Of a DNA stretch of 64,000 nucleotides, positions 23,669-35,900 are shown in pieces. Every line of letters starts with the position of its first letter. The stretch's first letter is position 1. The notes below the pieces were generated by a model. That model saw only the letters and a list, made by a program, of their open reading frames with translations, was not told the DNA's origin and did not search any database. The stretch covers positions 8,695,156 to 8,759,155 of the forward strand of contig CM041200.1 in the NCBI GenBank assembly GCA_023078555.1, read 5' to 3'. A program made the position numbers and the translations under genes. Source of the stretch: Ulva prolifera (Eukaryota > Chlorophyta > Ulvophyceae > Ulvales > Ulvaceae).

Positions 23669-24748
23669 CTACAGCCAGGGGGCTTCGTTGAAGAGCCAGA
23701 ATGGGTGCAGCTGCGTCACCCGTAGGACTTCGCCGTACGTCGCCGGGTCGGCATTGTACACGGACACCAGGAAGCCGAGGTACACCGAGATCTGGGCAGC
23801 GTTGAGCGCGCTCAGCTGCGCTGCAGAGATGACGCGGCGGCTGTACAGCGTCGCCGAGAAGACGCCGAGGCTGCCGGCGGCGGCCCCGCAAAAGGCGGTG
23901 CCGTATAAGAGGCCGTAGCCGGTCGGCATTGTCGCGACCATCCAGTCGCGCATCTCTGGCCCGCCGAAGAGTACCGTGCCGCAGCCGGCGATGACGCTCC
24001 AGCCAGGTATCACCTGCACGACCGCGTACAGCGTGGCTGTCGCGGCGTCGCCGTCGAGCAGCGGCCGCGCCGCGGGCTCGTCGGCCCGCGGCCGCGGCGC
24101 GGCCGCGGCCGCGGCTGCGCCGCCGGCGCGGCGCGTCGAGGCGACGAGCGCGGTCGCGGTGAGCAGCGGGCGGAGCGCCGAGACGACCCCGCCGAGTGCG
24201 AGCGCGCCGAAGATCGCGGCGCGCGCACCGTCCGGGAGCGCCGGGGCAGCGATCCCGGTCGCCGCGGTGAGCAGCGGTGCGCAGAGGTACAGCGTGAACG
24301 ACCACACGGCCGCGTCGACAAAGGCCGCGATCAGCATCGCTTCGCGCTCCGCGCCGCGGCGGTGCCGCAGCGCAAGCGGCATGGCCGTGATGTCCTTCAC
24401 GTAGCTCAGCGCGATCACCGCGGCGAGCTCGGCGGCAGACGGCGTGATGCTCTCGCCGTGGGCGGCGCGCCACCACAGCCACAGCGTGCATGGCAGGGCG
24501 TAGAACTGCAGCGCGCCGGCGGTGAGGGCGTGCGTGCGGGCCAACGCGCCAGCGGTGAAGAGCCGCTGCCCGAGTCGGTGGAAGGTCGGGCGGCGGCCGC
24601 TGGGGGCTGGGGTGAGGGCCTCAGCGGCGGGTTGGACCTGCACCGTGAAGCGGGCTGTTGCACATGATCGGGTAGCGGATGGGAGGAGGCAGGTGTGGAG
24701 GGTGCTGTGCTGCGTGCTAGGAGATCGTGCGCAGCGATAGGATAACAT
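23669..24748 (-). CDS. Intronless multi-pass membrane protein, probably plastid-targeted
   Basis: A single open frame runs from the ATG at 24748 to the TAG at 23669, 359 residues. The frame stays open upstream to 24916. I prefer the inner Met because it begins a typical transit-peptide-like stretch (SYRCARSPSTQHSTLHTC, then basic and Ser/Ala-rich). Six to eight hydrophobic helices follow, including a conserved-looking loop SYVKDITAMPLALRHRRG, a Gly-rich segment IPGWSVIAGCGTVLFGG, and the C-terminal run SVYLGFLVSVYNADPATY. An Ala/Pro/Arg-rich loop (about residues 200-230) of extreme GC content separates two halves. I do not recognise the family. The length, helices and charge pattern suggest a thylakoid or envelope protein. 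Lack of introns is unusual for this window. Confidence 0.75.
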   Translation of the reverse strand: MLSYRCARSPSTQHSTLHTCLLPSATRSCATARFTVQVQPAAEALTPAPSGRRPTFHRLGQRLFTAGALARTHALTAGALQFYALPCTLWLWWRAAHGESITPSAAELAAVIALSYVKDITAMPLALRHRRGAEREAMLIAAFVDAAVWSFTLYLCAPLLTAATGIAAPALPDGARAAIFGALALGGVVSALRPLLTATALVASTRRAGGAAAAAAAPRPRADEPAARPLLDGDAATATLYAVVQVIPGWSVIAGCGTVLFGGPEMRDWMVATMPTGYGLLYGTAFCGAAAGSLGVFSATLYSRRVISAAQLSALNAAQISVYLGFLVSVYNADPATYGEVLRVTQLHPFWLFNEAPWL

Positions 24749-26626
24749 GGAAATGTGTTCGAGATGTGCTGGCGGGTGATCAACAGTATTTTTTGCAGTC
24801 CCGGCTTGAGTCACAAGGGCGAAGACAGGCCCTAGGGAGGCAGGCATTAGCGGAGATAAGTCGTTGCGGCTTGTGTGTGCCCAATGCATGCTGCAGCACT
24901 GGCTGCAGCATGCCACGCCAACATGTACATGTCTTTTGACATCAATTTAAGGCAATAACATGGAGCCCACCATGACGCAAACATGACGCATCGTAGCTGC
25001 GAGGATAGAATCAGGCTTGTGCCATGAGCGTTTTGACGCAACAAGATGCAGCCAGCCAGTGGCTTGGTTTTTGGTTCACCACTGCAATGCTGTATAGTTT
25101 TGAATAGTTTTTTTTATATGTTTGTATTGGATGCTTGGAAGCTTGCGCCAAATGCTAATAGAATATATAGATACTTTATCTGAAGTAATGCCTGAGCTCA
25201 GCTTAGCCAATTCAGGTGAACCAGATGCTTTGCGGCCTGTGGATGCCTGGCACATGTAGATCTACCTCGAGGCAGAGAACCAGTCCACACAGAGTGAATT
25301 TGTTCCTCTCGATATCCAGATTTGGGGCTTCTGGACGCCTGCCGCGAACCCACTGTCTGACACGGCGACCGAGAACGCTCGAGCAGATTGGTCCCAGGTT
25401 CACGCACATCCCTACTAGGATTCCCTAGGCTGCGTCGATATTCCACAAGCGGACAGTACGTAGGAGGGTTACAAAATTCGAGGAACGATAGTTACTTTTA
25501 CGCGAGACGTGTATCAAGTTTCGTATCACATCAGCATAAGGCCACAAACACGTTCGGGATCTCTGTGGACATAATGCCTCCCCGTCACCACAGGCACAGG
25601 ACGCGTTCGACAGACTCGAACCTGTGGGGGCTCAACTTCCAGAGCCTCCCTATCGACGAATTGTAGCGAAGGCTGAGGGTCAGATTTTGTAGCAGTGGTG
25701 GAGTCGCTTGTTTTCACTTGGACGGCTCTGGCGGTTGCTTGGCGAGCAGCAGGGACGTCAACTCGGTGCCATGGCGGGTTTGTGGACAGCGGAGCTAACC
25801 AGATGCTTCTCCGGCCACCTGCACCGTCTCTCGCCTTCATTCCTGTCTTTGATAGCATCCCTGCGTCGCTGTACCGGTATGGGTTTTCGGCAACCGGAAC
25901 GTTGACGCTTGCTCTATAGTTGAATCACAGGCCTAGGGGCACAGTACTGCTGCTTGGAGACAGTGAAGTGAGCTTCTATAATCTACTCGGGCAGCCAAAA
26001 CCCCGTCCAGAAACGTATGTCTGCCTCTACCACTGCTCGCTATAGTGGACCGCGGTGCTAAAGAGGTGCAGCCATGTCATGGACGTCAGGTGCTCGAGGC
26101 CAGTGCCGAACACTGAAGAACCAATGTCTTGCCTGGAACAACCGAGAGTATGATGCTCATTGCTCTGGACAGCTGTACGGCTGATCGGGCTCTTGTGGTG
26201 TACCATGTCGGCATGAACCGATCTGGCACGCAGTGCCAGGCATGCCGGAATTGTGCGACATGGCTGTTGAGGCAGTCCCGTGGCGCCGTCAACGCAGTCT
26301 GGGCAGCTGCAGTGGGGTGTTCGACAAACATTCATCAAATCGACAATCGCGCCTGTGACACAAAGTCTGTGCGTGATGCGGCAGCAATGCATTGTCCAGT
26401 GGCCACCTGCAAGCTTTCAACCACAGCGACACCTGTTGGATATTACAAAAGAGTGAACGGAAGAAAACAAACACTGAAACCGAATCGCATCCGCATCAAC
26501 ACCAACATACACCTGTTGGCGGTTGCTACCATGCACATGTTCTAGAAACGGCTTTTACAAAGCCTGACTGTATTTCACACGAATGCTACCTTCGCCGTGA
26601 CAAAGAGCTCTTAAGCCCCTGCTCCT
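24749..26626. other. Spacer upstream of the intronless membrane-protein gene
   Basis: This holds the promoter side of the minus-strand gene ending at 24748. An A/T-rich patch lies at about 25100-25195 and a dispersed-repeat copy at 26441-26509. Frames at 25200-25900 mirror one another on the two strands and have no recognisable domain. Confidence 0.45.
26441..26509 (+). repeat. Dispersed repeat B, copy 1
   Basis: Begins TTACAAAAGAGTGAACGG and continues with an A-rich segment (AAACAAACACTGAAACCGAA). Related copies occur at 42448-42478, 44890-44936 (reverse), 49318-49355 and 53067-53131. The family is short and shows no coding capacity. Confidence 0.75.
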
Positions 26627-27096
26627 TCACTGTGGACTTGATTCCACGTCCGACCAGGACATGGTTGCGGCACTTCGCTTCACAACTTTGTCATACAGAT
26701 CGATATGGAACCATTCTTCATCATGTTCCGGACCGTAACGTGCTCGAGTTGCAATGGAGGGGTCCAAGTGTGGTCTCCAATGATACAGACCCTCTCCAAT
26801 CAGCTCCTGTGCCGCTGCCACACCACACAGCTGGTTTCCTGAGAGCGTTGACCTTTGTGCAAGTGCTCACATTCCTCATCAATGCCTCTCTAGAGATCTC
26901 TGCAGATACGTCACTGCTAAAGCAATTGCTGTCGGGCAGCCTAGTCTTTCTCAGTCGCCTCTTCCTGCAAGCGGCCCAACTCACCGTCATCAATCTTGTA
27001 CCATACAATTTGCATTACGCACACATGATCCAGAGCCACATTCACAGGGACATTGACAGCTCCGGCTGCTGCCAGGCCTGTCGGCAGTACCATCGT
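26627..27096 (-). CDS. Unrecognised protein, two exons
   Basis: On the minus strand, 27096-26985 reads MVLPTGLAAAGAVNVPVNVA through to VMQIVWYKIDD and stops at a strong GTGAGT donor. The next exon starts at 26793 in the correct phase. It reads EGLYHWRPHLDPSIATRARY, then EEWFHIDLYDKVVKRSAA, and stays open to the TGA at 26627, though a splice before that is possible. Aromatic and acidic residues look like a folded soluble domain, but I cannot place it. The plus strand carries a longer frame across the same bases; it lacks matching splice sites and is judged a shadow. The 5' side of the gene runs into retrotransposon 3' UTR sequence at 27465-27660. Confidence 0.4.
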
Positions 27097-27464
27097 CTGC
27101 TTCCAGGAGGGGTTCACGATGTGACAGTCACATTACGGTACACCATGGATCCTCAGTACATGCCAGGGATCCATTCTACGGTGCACATATCACCAAACAG
27201 CTGCCAGCGTCATCAGCCATGTCGCAGCTGGACAGTGTACAGTATCGTACGGCCTGACTGGGGTGCTTAGACTGAGCCTCAGGCGGTCCGCCCTTCCTGA
27301 GTCTGCATGGCAGACCCACAGACGACACAGCCCTCGCCCTGCCAGCCTTCCTTTCACGAGGCTTCGGCCATGCACTTGCAGGAGGATGGGTTCCATACAG
27401 GAGGCGTCCATGATGGCTTGCACAGAAGCCGTTGCGACACAATGGCAGAGAATTACAAGACTCT

Positions 27465-27660
27465 GCGTGCACTTGGGGGAATCGAAACGACCGTGCTGAA
27501 TGACCACCTCGCTTAGCACAGGAGGAGGCCCTGTGAGTTGCGTACGGTCATCTGAGGGGGGTTCCCAGGTGGTTCACCCCTTCGGCATACGTGGTCCCGT
27601 TAACTCAGAGTTGTCAATGTCCAATAGGATACGGCTCAGTAAATTCAGATTTACCTTGAC
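27465..27660 (-). mobile_element. Retrotransposon 3' UTR fragment (family A), copy 1
   Basis: Read on the minus strand, this contains the family landmarks ACTGAGCCGTATCCTATTGG, GTTAACGGGACCAC, CAGATGACCGTACGCAACTC and a tail ending GATTCCCCCAAGTGCACGC. The same order of landmarks occurs at 39647-39859. At 44677-44863 it is attached to the end of a reverse-transcriptase-type ORF, which identifies the repeat as the 3' UTR of a non-LTR element. Confidence 0.8.
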
Positions 27661-29264
27661 AAGATGACAGAGAAGTACGCAATCACACAGAAGTACGTAG
27701 GCTCTCGGGGCTGTTGTATGGCAGAGAGCACTAGCACAGGCTACACTAGCACAGGCTGCAACACAATGGGGACCATTGCTGTTGGATGCACTGAACAGCC
27801 GTCGTGGGGCGGCAACCACAATGCCCACTCCGCCGCCGTCGCTGCAGCGCCACACGCGTAAATCAATATAATTTATCTGTTTTTTGGCCACCCACACAGG
27901 CAGTTGCGTGCACTCGATGCCACACCGCCCGCCACTGCCTGCGCACCGCACCTCAGCCACACCTGGGCGCCCGGCTGGCAACATCTGACGGCGGCGACGA
28001 GCCAACGCGATGTATGACCCACACGTACCTGCCTCCGGCATCTGCCACATGTGTCGCACATTCACACGCTGCATGAAGTACTCCCCACCTACAGCGTACT
28101 GCATAAAATTCTGTCCAGCACACCTTTACAACACGACAAATTTAAAACCTTCCTCTCCATTGTAAGCTCACCGGGCACGCCCGCATGGTGCTGCACCTGC
28201 CGCATGGTGTTTTTTTTGTTGCAAAGCGAAGGGTCGTGACACACGCGCCTGCATGCCGTCGCAACGTGTGCAGTGGCGAGAGGGCTGCGGCTGCAGTTGA
28301 GAGCTGCACCGCGTCAACACGCGTTACAGTTCGCAGGTCAGATCTCAAGTCCGAATCACATCTTGCCCGGCGCGGCGTTCCGGCCCGGCGTAGAGCGGCC
28401 AAGGCAGAGATTCGCACGCGCGCCACGGCACCATCCAATCTCATAAACCATCTCTCATTCAATTCCTCCATGCATTCTCCATAGCCCCAGCCCGCACGGT
28501 GCGGTGGCGGGACTCAGCACACACAGCACACATAGCACATCTTCATACTCCGCGTCCCCCACACGGCGTCCCCATCTCACAGTAGTCTACAGCACGCCGC
28601 ACCTGCTCCCCACATCAGCACACAGCACCTCAGCACACACACCCTGACACCAGCTTGCGCATGTGGGTGCGTATCTGGCCAGCCCATGCATCGGGGCCCA
28701 CGCGCGTGTGCGTCCCACACTGTCGGGAGCGCCCTTGAACCGGGCCTGCGCCACTCCCCGCCTGAGCACCTCGACAACAGGGGAACTCTCTGCATTATCA
28801 CTGGGAGCACGCCATGCATGGGCGCCGCGGTAGGCAAAGCACCCGGTTGGCCCCAGGGGAACCAAATTCCTGAGCTGGCTCCAGTGTGCCGAGCCCTGGC
28901 AACCCAGAACAGGGCGCGGCGCCCAAATTCACAGGCAGCCGTTCACGCCAAGCCCCCCACCCAAACTTCAGCGGAAGCGTCCCCAAATATACGAACGGGC
29001 CCCCACGTAGCAGCAGGGCAGCCCCAGGCCCTCTGACAGTCACGCCGGTGCCCCCCAGACTCGGCCACGCGGCGTCTGCCAGAGGGCCGTCCGCACCCGC
29101 GGCACCTCCTACTCTCTACCTCTCATATTCTACCTGCCAGCGGTCCCCGCCAGTGGGGCCCGGCGCTGCTCCTGCCGCCCTCTCCCAGACTCTACCTTGT
29201 TTTTGCATAGTACGCAGCTGACACTCCACCCGAGCACACAGCACACAGCATGGATGCCTGTCGC
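27661..29264. other. Spacer downstream of the kinase gene
   Basis: No exon was recognised. A CA-rich, Pro-rich low-complexity stretch spans about 28510-28650. Frames on both strands at 28680-29040 mirror each other. The kinase 3' UTR must occupy the upper end of the interval. Confidence 0.45.
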
Positions 29265-29871
29265 TCAGCGGGTCGCGGAGGTGACGTGGCGGCATGCCGC
29301 GTAGAACTGCGACGCGGTGTCGCGCTGCCGAGGGTCGCGGTGCAGCAGGCGCAGGATGGGCCCCTTGAAGCCACCGAGGCAGTCCCGCACCGCGTCTGAC
29401 ATCTGGCCTTCCCACGGCAGCAGGCGGTCGCCGAGCAGCTGGGACACCACCTGCACCACAGCCGCCTGGTGTCAGCCACTACATACCCACCACGCAGCCC
29501 CCGCAGGCCGCCGCCTTTCATGCGCCACTCCCTGCGCAGGGTGCCATGCAATGCGCCGACATAAGTTAATAAGAGGGGGGGGTAAAGGTAAACGCGCGCA
29601 CGTGTTGCCGTCCGTCGGTGAGGAGTTTGAACGCGGGGCGCCCGGTGAGCAGCTCAAACGCCATCACACCGAGCGCCCACATGTCGGCGGAGCACGCGAC
29701 CTCGACCAGAGCCGCGCCGCGCCGCGCACCGACGGCCTCGTACGCCTCGAGCACCTCCGGCGCCGCGTAGGTGAGTGTGAAGCTCAGCGGTGCGGTCTCG
29801 CCGACGCGCGCCGCGCAGCCAAAGTCGATCACCGTCCAGCGGTTCTCGCGGGGGAGCCACATCACGTTGGA

Positions 29872-29902
<31 letters not shown>

Positions 29903-32900
29903 TCATGCATGTCTGCGAGCCGCGAGGCGACATTCGAGAGCACCTGCGCGCGCACCACGTATCCTTTGAAAACTGACGCAACGCACTGATGCATGCCTAC
30001 CCTCACAACGACCCCGACGAGAGACTGACGGACGTGCCGCAGGAAGCCACCGCATGAAGCAACCACAGCGGACGCAGCGCGCCAGGCAGACATGTTGTGA
30101 TGTGTATTGGCATTCGTGGATGATGCAGTTGCGGGTGCGGGGTGCGCACCGAGAGTGCCATGAAGAAATCGGGCTGCCCGCGCTCGCTCCAGTCATGCAG
30201 GCTCTCCCCCTTCTCCATCACAATGCATGGCGGCAGGCGCTGACCGTACTTGGCTGAGGACTGCGGCCCTGCCACCGCCGCCATGCCTTCCACCTCTGGG
30301 TCCGACGGCAGCACGATGGCCTCGACTCGCGGTAGGAACTTCCCGGTGTCGGCGTCGCGGGGGGTGGCGGTGGCGGCGCCGGCCCCCTGCTGGGCCGGGG
30401 GCGACGAGGCGTGGCCGCAGGCAGCGTAGAGCGCAACCTCAGTGTGAAAGGCGCAGCGGTCGACGAAGAACTTCATCGCGCACGCCGAGCCGTCCTCGAT
30501 GAGCGTCGCGAACTGGATGATGGCCTGGCCTGCACATGCATGTGGGTCATGCTTGTGCAGGCGTGGTCTCAGGCACAAAGGTGTACCAGCATCGTTGCGC
30601 GGCCGGGTTATAATAGCTCTGGGGCAGCTGGTTTGTGCCTGCTGGTCCACTGAAAAGTGTGTTCCTTCCCCAACCGAGCGGAGGGAGGCTGGTTGGACAG
30701 GCGCTCCACCCCACTGCTTCAGGATGATCAGAGATTGGCATCACACATAACAAGCAGGTGTGCACCACCAGGGTCTGTGGCATGCCCGCGTTACTTCCGA
30801 GGGTGATGACATCGCCGCATCAAACAGGGATGCAACAGTGTGTGCGGCTGTCCTGGTCTGGTGGGGTCCCCCATGCAAGGCGAAAAAGATGTTTGGGAAA
30901 AGTCAGAGTGATGGAAGGGGCACGAGAACGCACCGCCGCGGCGTCGATCCTTCCGACCGAGAACGCGGAAGCGCTCAAACAAGACTGCTCCCTCGCCGAT
31001 CGAGTTGAGCAGGCGCTCGATGCGCTGCAGCTCACGGTGGATCGCCCGTTCCTCCGACCGCCGCTGCAGCTGCAGCTCCTGCCAGCTCGGGAATGCCGCG
31101 CGCACGCTGCTGCCAGTAGCGGCGGCGGCGGCGGCCGCCGCCGCGGCGGCTGTGCCGCCCGCCGGCAGGCCGCCGCCGCGGCGCCCCAGGCGCTGCCGCA
31201 GCCACGGCAGAGCGGCACCGCCGCGGCTGCCGGGCGTCGCCATCGGCGTATCCCGCAGCGCCATCTCCACCATGGCGTCCGCACTCTGCTGTGCTCCATT
31301 GGCATTCTGCTTGGCCGTGCTCTGCGCTTCCCCCATCTCATCAAGCCGAATCAAGCTATCAGTCAGCTCCTCCGGTGCTTCCGTGAGTCCCTTCATGGCA
31401 ACCTCATCGGCCGGTTCCTGTGCCGCGGCATCCACCGCAACAGCAGGCACAGGCTCCAGGTGCGGGAACACGGCTGCGATCGTCTGCAGAGAATCCGCCC
31501 GCGCGCGCAGCGTCACCCCCGACGCGGACTCGGGCATATCGTGCGAAGCACGGCCTGTGCCCAGAACGGTTGCCGGGGCGCTCCGTGCGCTAGTGACCGT
31601 AGAGCTTGTGCTCGGTAGTGGGTCGCTCGTATCTTGCATTCCGTCTTCCGGGAAGGGGTTGGGGACGCCTTCAACCGCGGACTCCGTCAGCGAGACGTGC
31701 ACGCTGGGCGTGCTGTGCAGGCCGGCCGGGCCGCCCGCATCCGCGACATGGAGCTGCATCGCGACGCGGGGGAGGGGGTCTGCGGCACGGGCGTCGCGCC
31801 GTTGGAACGTTGTGATCGTGCGGTCACAGGGGGCCCACGGCGGCGGGCTGACGGCGCCGCCGGGCGCGCCGGTGCGAGGCGGCAGCGGGGCGGAGGCTGC
31901 GTTGCTGTCCACGGGCACTGGGGCCGGCTCCGGCACGGCGGGCAGCAGCGCCGCAGCGGCGCCGTCACGCGTGGCCATGCCAGCTGACGTCACCGTAGAA
32001 TACTCCGGAACGTACATCCAGGTCGATGTGTCCCCATGCCCCGCTCCCGCCCCCACGCGCGCCCGCGGCGCTCCCCCGCCCCCCTCCTCGCTCGACGTCC
32101 AGTGCTGCAGCGGAAATTGCGTCGTGGCCGGCGCCGACGCGGGGCCTCGCTGCCGCGACCCAAACTGGTCCGTAAATGCGCCGGGGGAGCCTGCCGGGGC
32201 GCCCTCTGTGTCCGCGTGCTGCACGGCATGCATGCTGTGCGTGCTCTGCCTGGCCCATGAAAACTCCCACATGTGCTGCGTTGAGATGTCCAGGAGGCCG
32301 GGGCGGCGCGGCATTGGCAGAAAGAGGGTCTGGGAGTCGCCAACGGTCTGTGTCTCGCTTACATCGGTCGTTGTGTACGTGGACTCGGCGTGTGTTGCCG
32401 GCACAGGCCGGGCGTCAGCGCCGCCGCGGCCGCGTGTCCGCCCCCATGGCATGCCGGCGAGCGCCAAGCGGAAGCGGCGGCCGGCGCGGGGAGAGCTCGT
32501 GTCGTGCCCGGAGCTTTCGGAGCTCTCGTGCAGTGTGTCCTGCAGGTTCGCGCGAGAGTGGGTCAGGCATTGCGGGGGGTCGCACGTGCTGTGCGTGCTG
32601 TGTGCTACAATGAATGGGGCTGACGGGCCAGGCCACGCGCGATGAACGTGCTGTAAAGTGTTGAGCCGAACACATTGAAACACGATTTCCAGGTGAATTT
32701 GTGGGATCAGAGACGCAGATGCCCGGCTCTGTGTACACCTGCGCTGGGTGCTGGGTGCTGTGGGATAGGGGCGACTATGCCAACCTCAAGTACCAGGGCC
32801 TCTGTCCACTCAAAGTGCCACAGCTATGTGATGGCTGCGCCAGCATCAAACAGGTGCCATCGAGTGTGTAAAGTTTGTGGGTACAAACGGGAGAAACCAC

Positions 32901-35900
32901 ACATGCCCACAGTGGCGATGTCAACGCTGCAAATAGCACAGCACGCAGCACGCAGAGCATGGATGGCCTGGTGCGCACGAGCGTTGGCGGCCGGGGCATC
33001 AGCGCGACGTTGCCGCCGAGGCCGTCTGTGGTCCCGGAGTCCGAGGCGACACCCCTGAGGCCACGGCCGCCGCCGCCGCGCGCCCGCCCAACGCGGCGGC
33101 CCACCGCCGCCGCCACCGCCATGATCACCAGCAGCACGACTACGGAGAGGCCGACCACGAGGAGGACGTTGCGGTCGGCGTGGCCGCCGCCGCCGGCCCC
33201 GACGCCGGCGGCGCGGCGCGCGGCTGCCTGCTCGGAGGACCGCACGTGCGAGAAGTTCGGCCAGACGTTGGCGCGCCGCGAGGGGATCCAGAGGTCCGTC
33301 GGCGGTGCCACGATGGCCTCCGGCGGCCGCTTCGGCAGCACGCTCTTCATGTGGACAAACCAGGAGTCATTGCTGAACAGGACCGGCGAAGCGGGGACGA
33401 ACGAGCCGGTGTCTGCACAGCAGCGCCTGCGCCGTCAATCCCGCTCCCCGGGACGGGGTCTGGACGCTGACATCTGCCTTACCTCTTGTTCACGGACCAG
33501 AAGCTCACGGTCACCTGGTCGAGGCCTGAGAGTGCAGCGGCCTGGCCGGGCAACGAATGGACAGACGGTCGATGCTCGCTGACTGTGCGCGTGTGACGAG
33601 GACGAAGGCGACAGGGCAACAGGCATGACACCGCAAGCCGCTCACGAGCCAGCCGCAGGAAGAAGATAAGTTGCCGAGCACGCACCGGAGTAATCGAACT
33701 GGCCGTATGCCTCATCATACAAGAAATCGTCCTCAACGTAGAAGATCTCGGCAGGCGCGTAGTCGCCGCCTCCAGCCGTGGCAGCGTCCGGCGGCAGCCG
33801 CTCGCGCTTGACGTTCCGGCCGGCGCCCCCCGCAAGAGACACCGTTTCCGCAGGCCCGATTGGATGGAAGATCCATGCGTCGTCCGAGTCGGCGGTGACC
33901 CAGACGTCGCCCTCGGCCACGACGTCGCGGAACGTCGTGCGGTCGAACTTGACAATCCCTCCGCTGCCGACCTCGACGACGCCGCCCGCGACAGCGACGT
34001 TCTGGAGCATGCTGCGGCTGAAGTGTATGGACGACTCGAACATGACGTGGAAGGGTTGGGCGCCACCGTAGAGGTCCGCGAAGATGCACTCTGAAGGGCA
34101 CGCAGAGGCCTCAGCGATTTGGGGGGCCGGGGAATGAAAGTTTCACGGGAAAGTAACACTTCTTGTTCCCTGGTGTTCATGACAATGTGGAATGGACGGA
34201 GCGAAACGTGATTCAGGAGATTCCAGAAGCGCTTGCGTGGCGGTGTGAAAAAAGCACACACTAGTACTGAGGTAGTCCAACAGAGAACCTACGGCGGGGG
34301 CGCGAGGTGAATGGGGCATCCCGGGCCTACAACGACTCGACCTCAAGGCCTAGACCGCGAGCTCCATGGCACACGTGTGGAGGGTGTGATTCGCTGTGGT
34401 TTGCCGTGAGCGTCGGCTGGGGCACCTGGCACATTGTTCATGCAGCAGTGGCCACCGGGAATTATATTCAAAATCAAAATCCGCAGACACACTTGCATGG
34501 GGGCGCAGCCTGTGGCGACCCCGCCTGGTGGTGGGCCCCAGCACGGCCTGGTCAGGCCTGACTGTAAGTATGCACAGACATATGCATGCATGTGTACATG
34601 ACCCCGTCAACAGGGACATCAACAAAAATCCAGAAAGCCAGTAACAGGGGGCGAACGGGCCAGACAAATTCGATCCACAATGGCCACTGTTGACTGGCAC
34701 GGACTTCGTCTGCTGGAGACTTGATGCATACATGCATATGGCCATGCACACGGGCATGCATGCCGGTGCACCGATCATGCATGCACACATGCATTGCAAC
34801 TATGCCTGCAGCCCCGCCGCCGGTCGCGCGTGCGGACGCGGCGCGGCCACCTGCGACTGCTCCGGCCGCCGACGCCGATGCCGGACACAGCGCCCAGACG
34901 GGGCGCCACGCGCCAGACGCAGCGCAGGCTGCGGCCCTGGCGGCGGCAGCGGCGCCGGGTGGCCAGGATCCGGCGGGGCCTGGGGAGCAGGCCGCTGCCG
35001 CGCAGGCGACGGCGCTGGAGCGGGTGTTCAGGGCGGTGGCCCAGGAGACACTGGGGGACATCATGTTTATGCCACCGGGTGACGCTTTGTGCATAGGGGA
35101 TGTGTCGGTTGTGAACCCCTGTGCTGATTCCTATTGCGGCCGTGCGGCCCGAGAGGACGGGGGTGCTGCGGAGACGCGGGACGTGCAGAAACGCACTGCT
35201 TATCGTTTGTACGGCCCTGATGCGTATAGTTTTGTGCCGTTATCGCATGAGCCGCATGGTCGCTTGGGACGGCCTGCCATGAATCACTTGTATTGGCTGG
35301 CGGAGGTTGCGTCTCGGTGTGGTGTGGTGAACCGTGCTGTGTTTGTGACGAATGCTCTGCGCCGCTTGAGTTTGGCTTTGTGCAAAGGGAATGCTTATGT
35401 GCTCTGTGCGGGGCTTCAATCCTTCACTGGAATTACCGGCAGGGCCGTGGTGCGCGCTCGTGCGCTGCCTAATGCCATGACTGAGTGGATTTGCGAGTGG
35501 ATTGCAAGAAATGGCTCGATGCCCGGCCTCTGTCTTTTGTAACCACAAACTTGCGTGTGTGCAGCCAGCCACACGATGCTGTGGCATTCACCGCAGCACA
35601 AGCTCGACACGCAGAAGCAGATGTGCGGACGCAGCGCATCGTCGTGCGGGATCGCCACGGCATGATCATGACGCCGTCGTGGCCGTGCGCGGGGGGGGGG
35701 GGGGGGGGGGGGGGGGGTCCGCTGACACATCACGGCCGCTGCGCGCTGTCCTCATGAGGCCTCACGACACACACCCGCCGACCCCCACAGCACAGACCGC
35801 ACCTTCCGCGAGCACCTGGCTCCCCCGCCGCGACTCGAGCACCTGGCTCTGGCCGCGGCGCTCCCCTTGCACCGTCACGTTTGTCATGTACACCTGCGCC

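Noticed and set aside
23643-24491. 282-codon minus-strand frame
   Set aside because: Arg/Ala-rich alternative frame inside the intronless membrane-protein gene; the other minus frame has membrane helices and a sensible start.
26392-27270. 292-codon plus-strand frame
   Set aside because: Starts inside a dispersed repeat and lacks a domain; minus-strand exons with a consensus donor and matching phase explain the region better.
31005-32645. 546-codon plus-strand frame
   Set aside because: It is the antisense shadow of the long linker exon (32539-30934) of the kinase gene, whose minus-strand reading is fixed by phased junctions on both sides.
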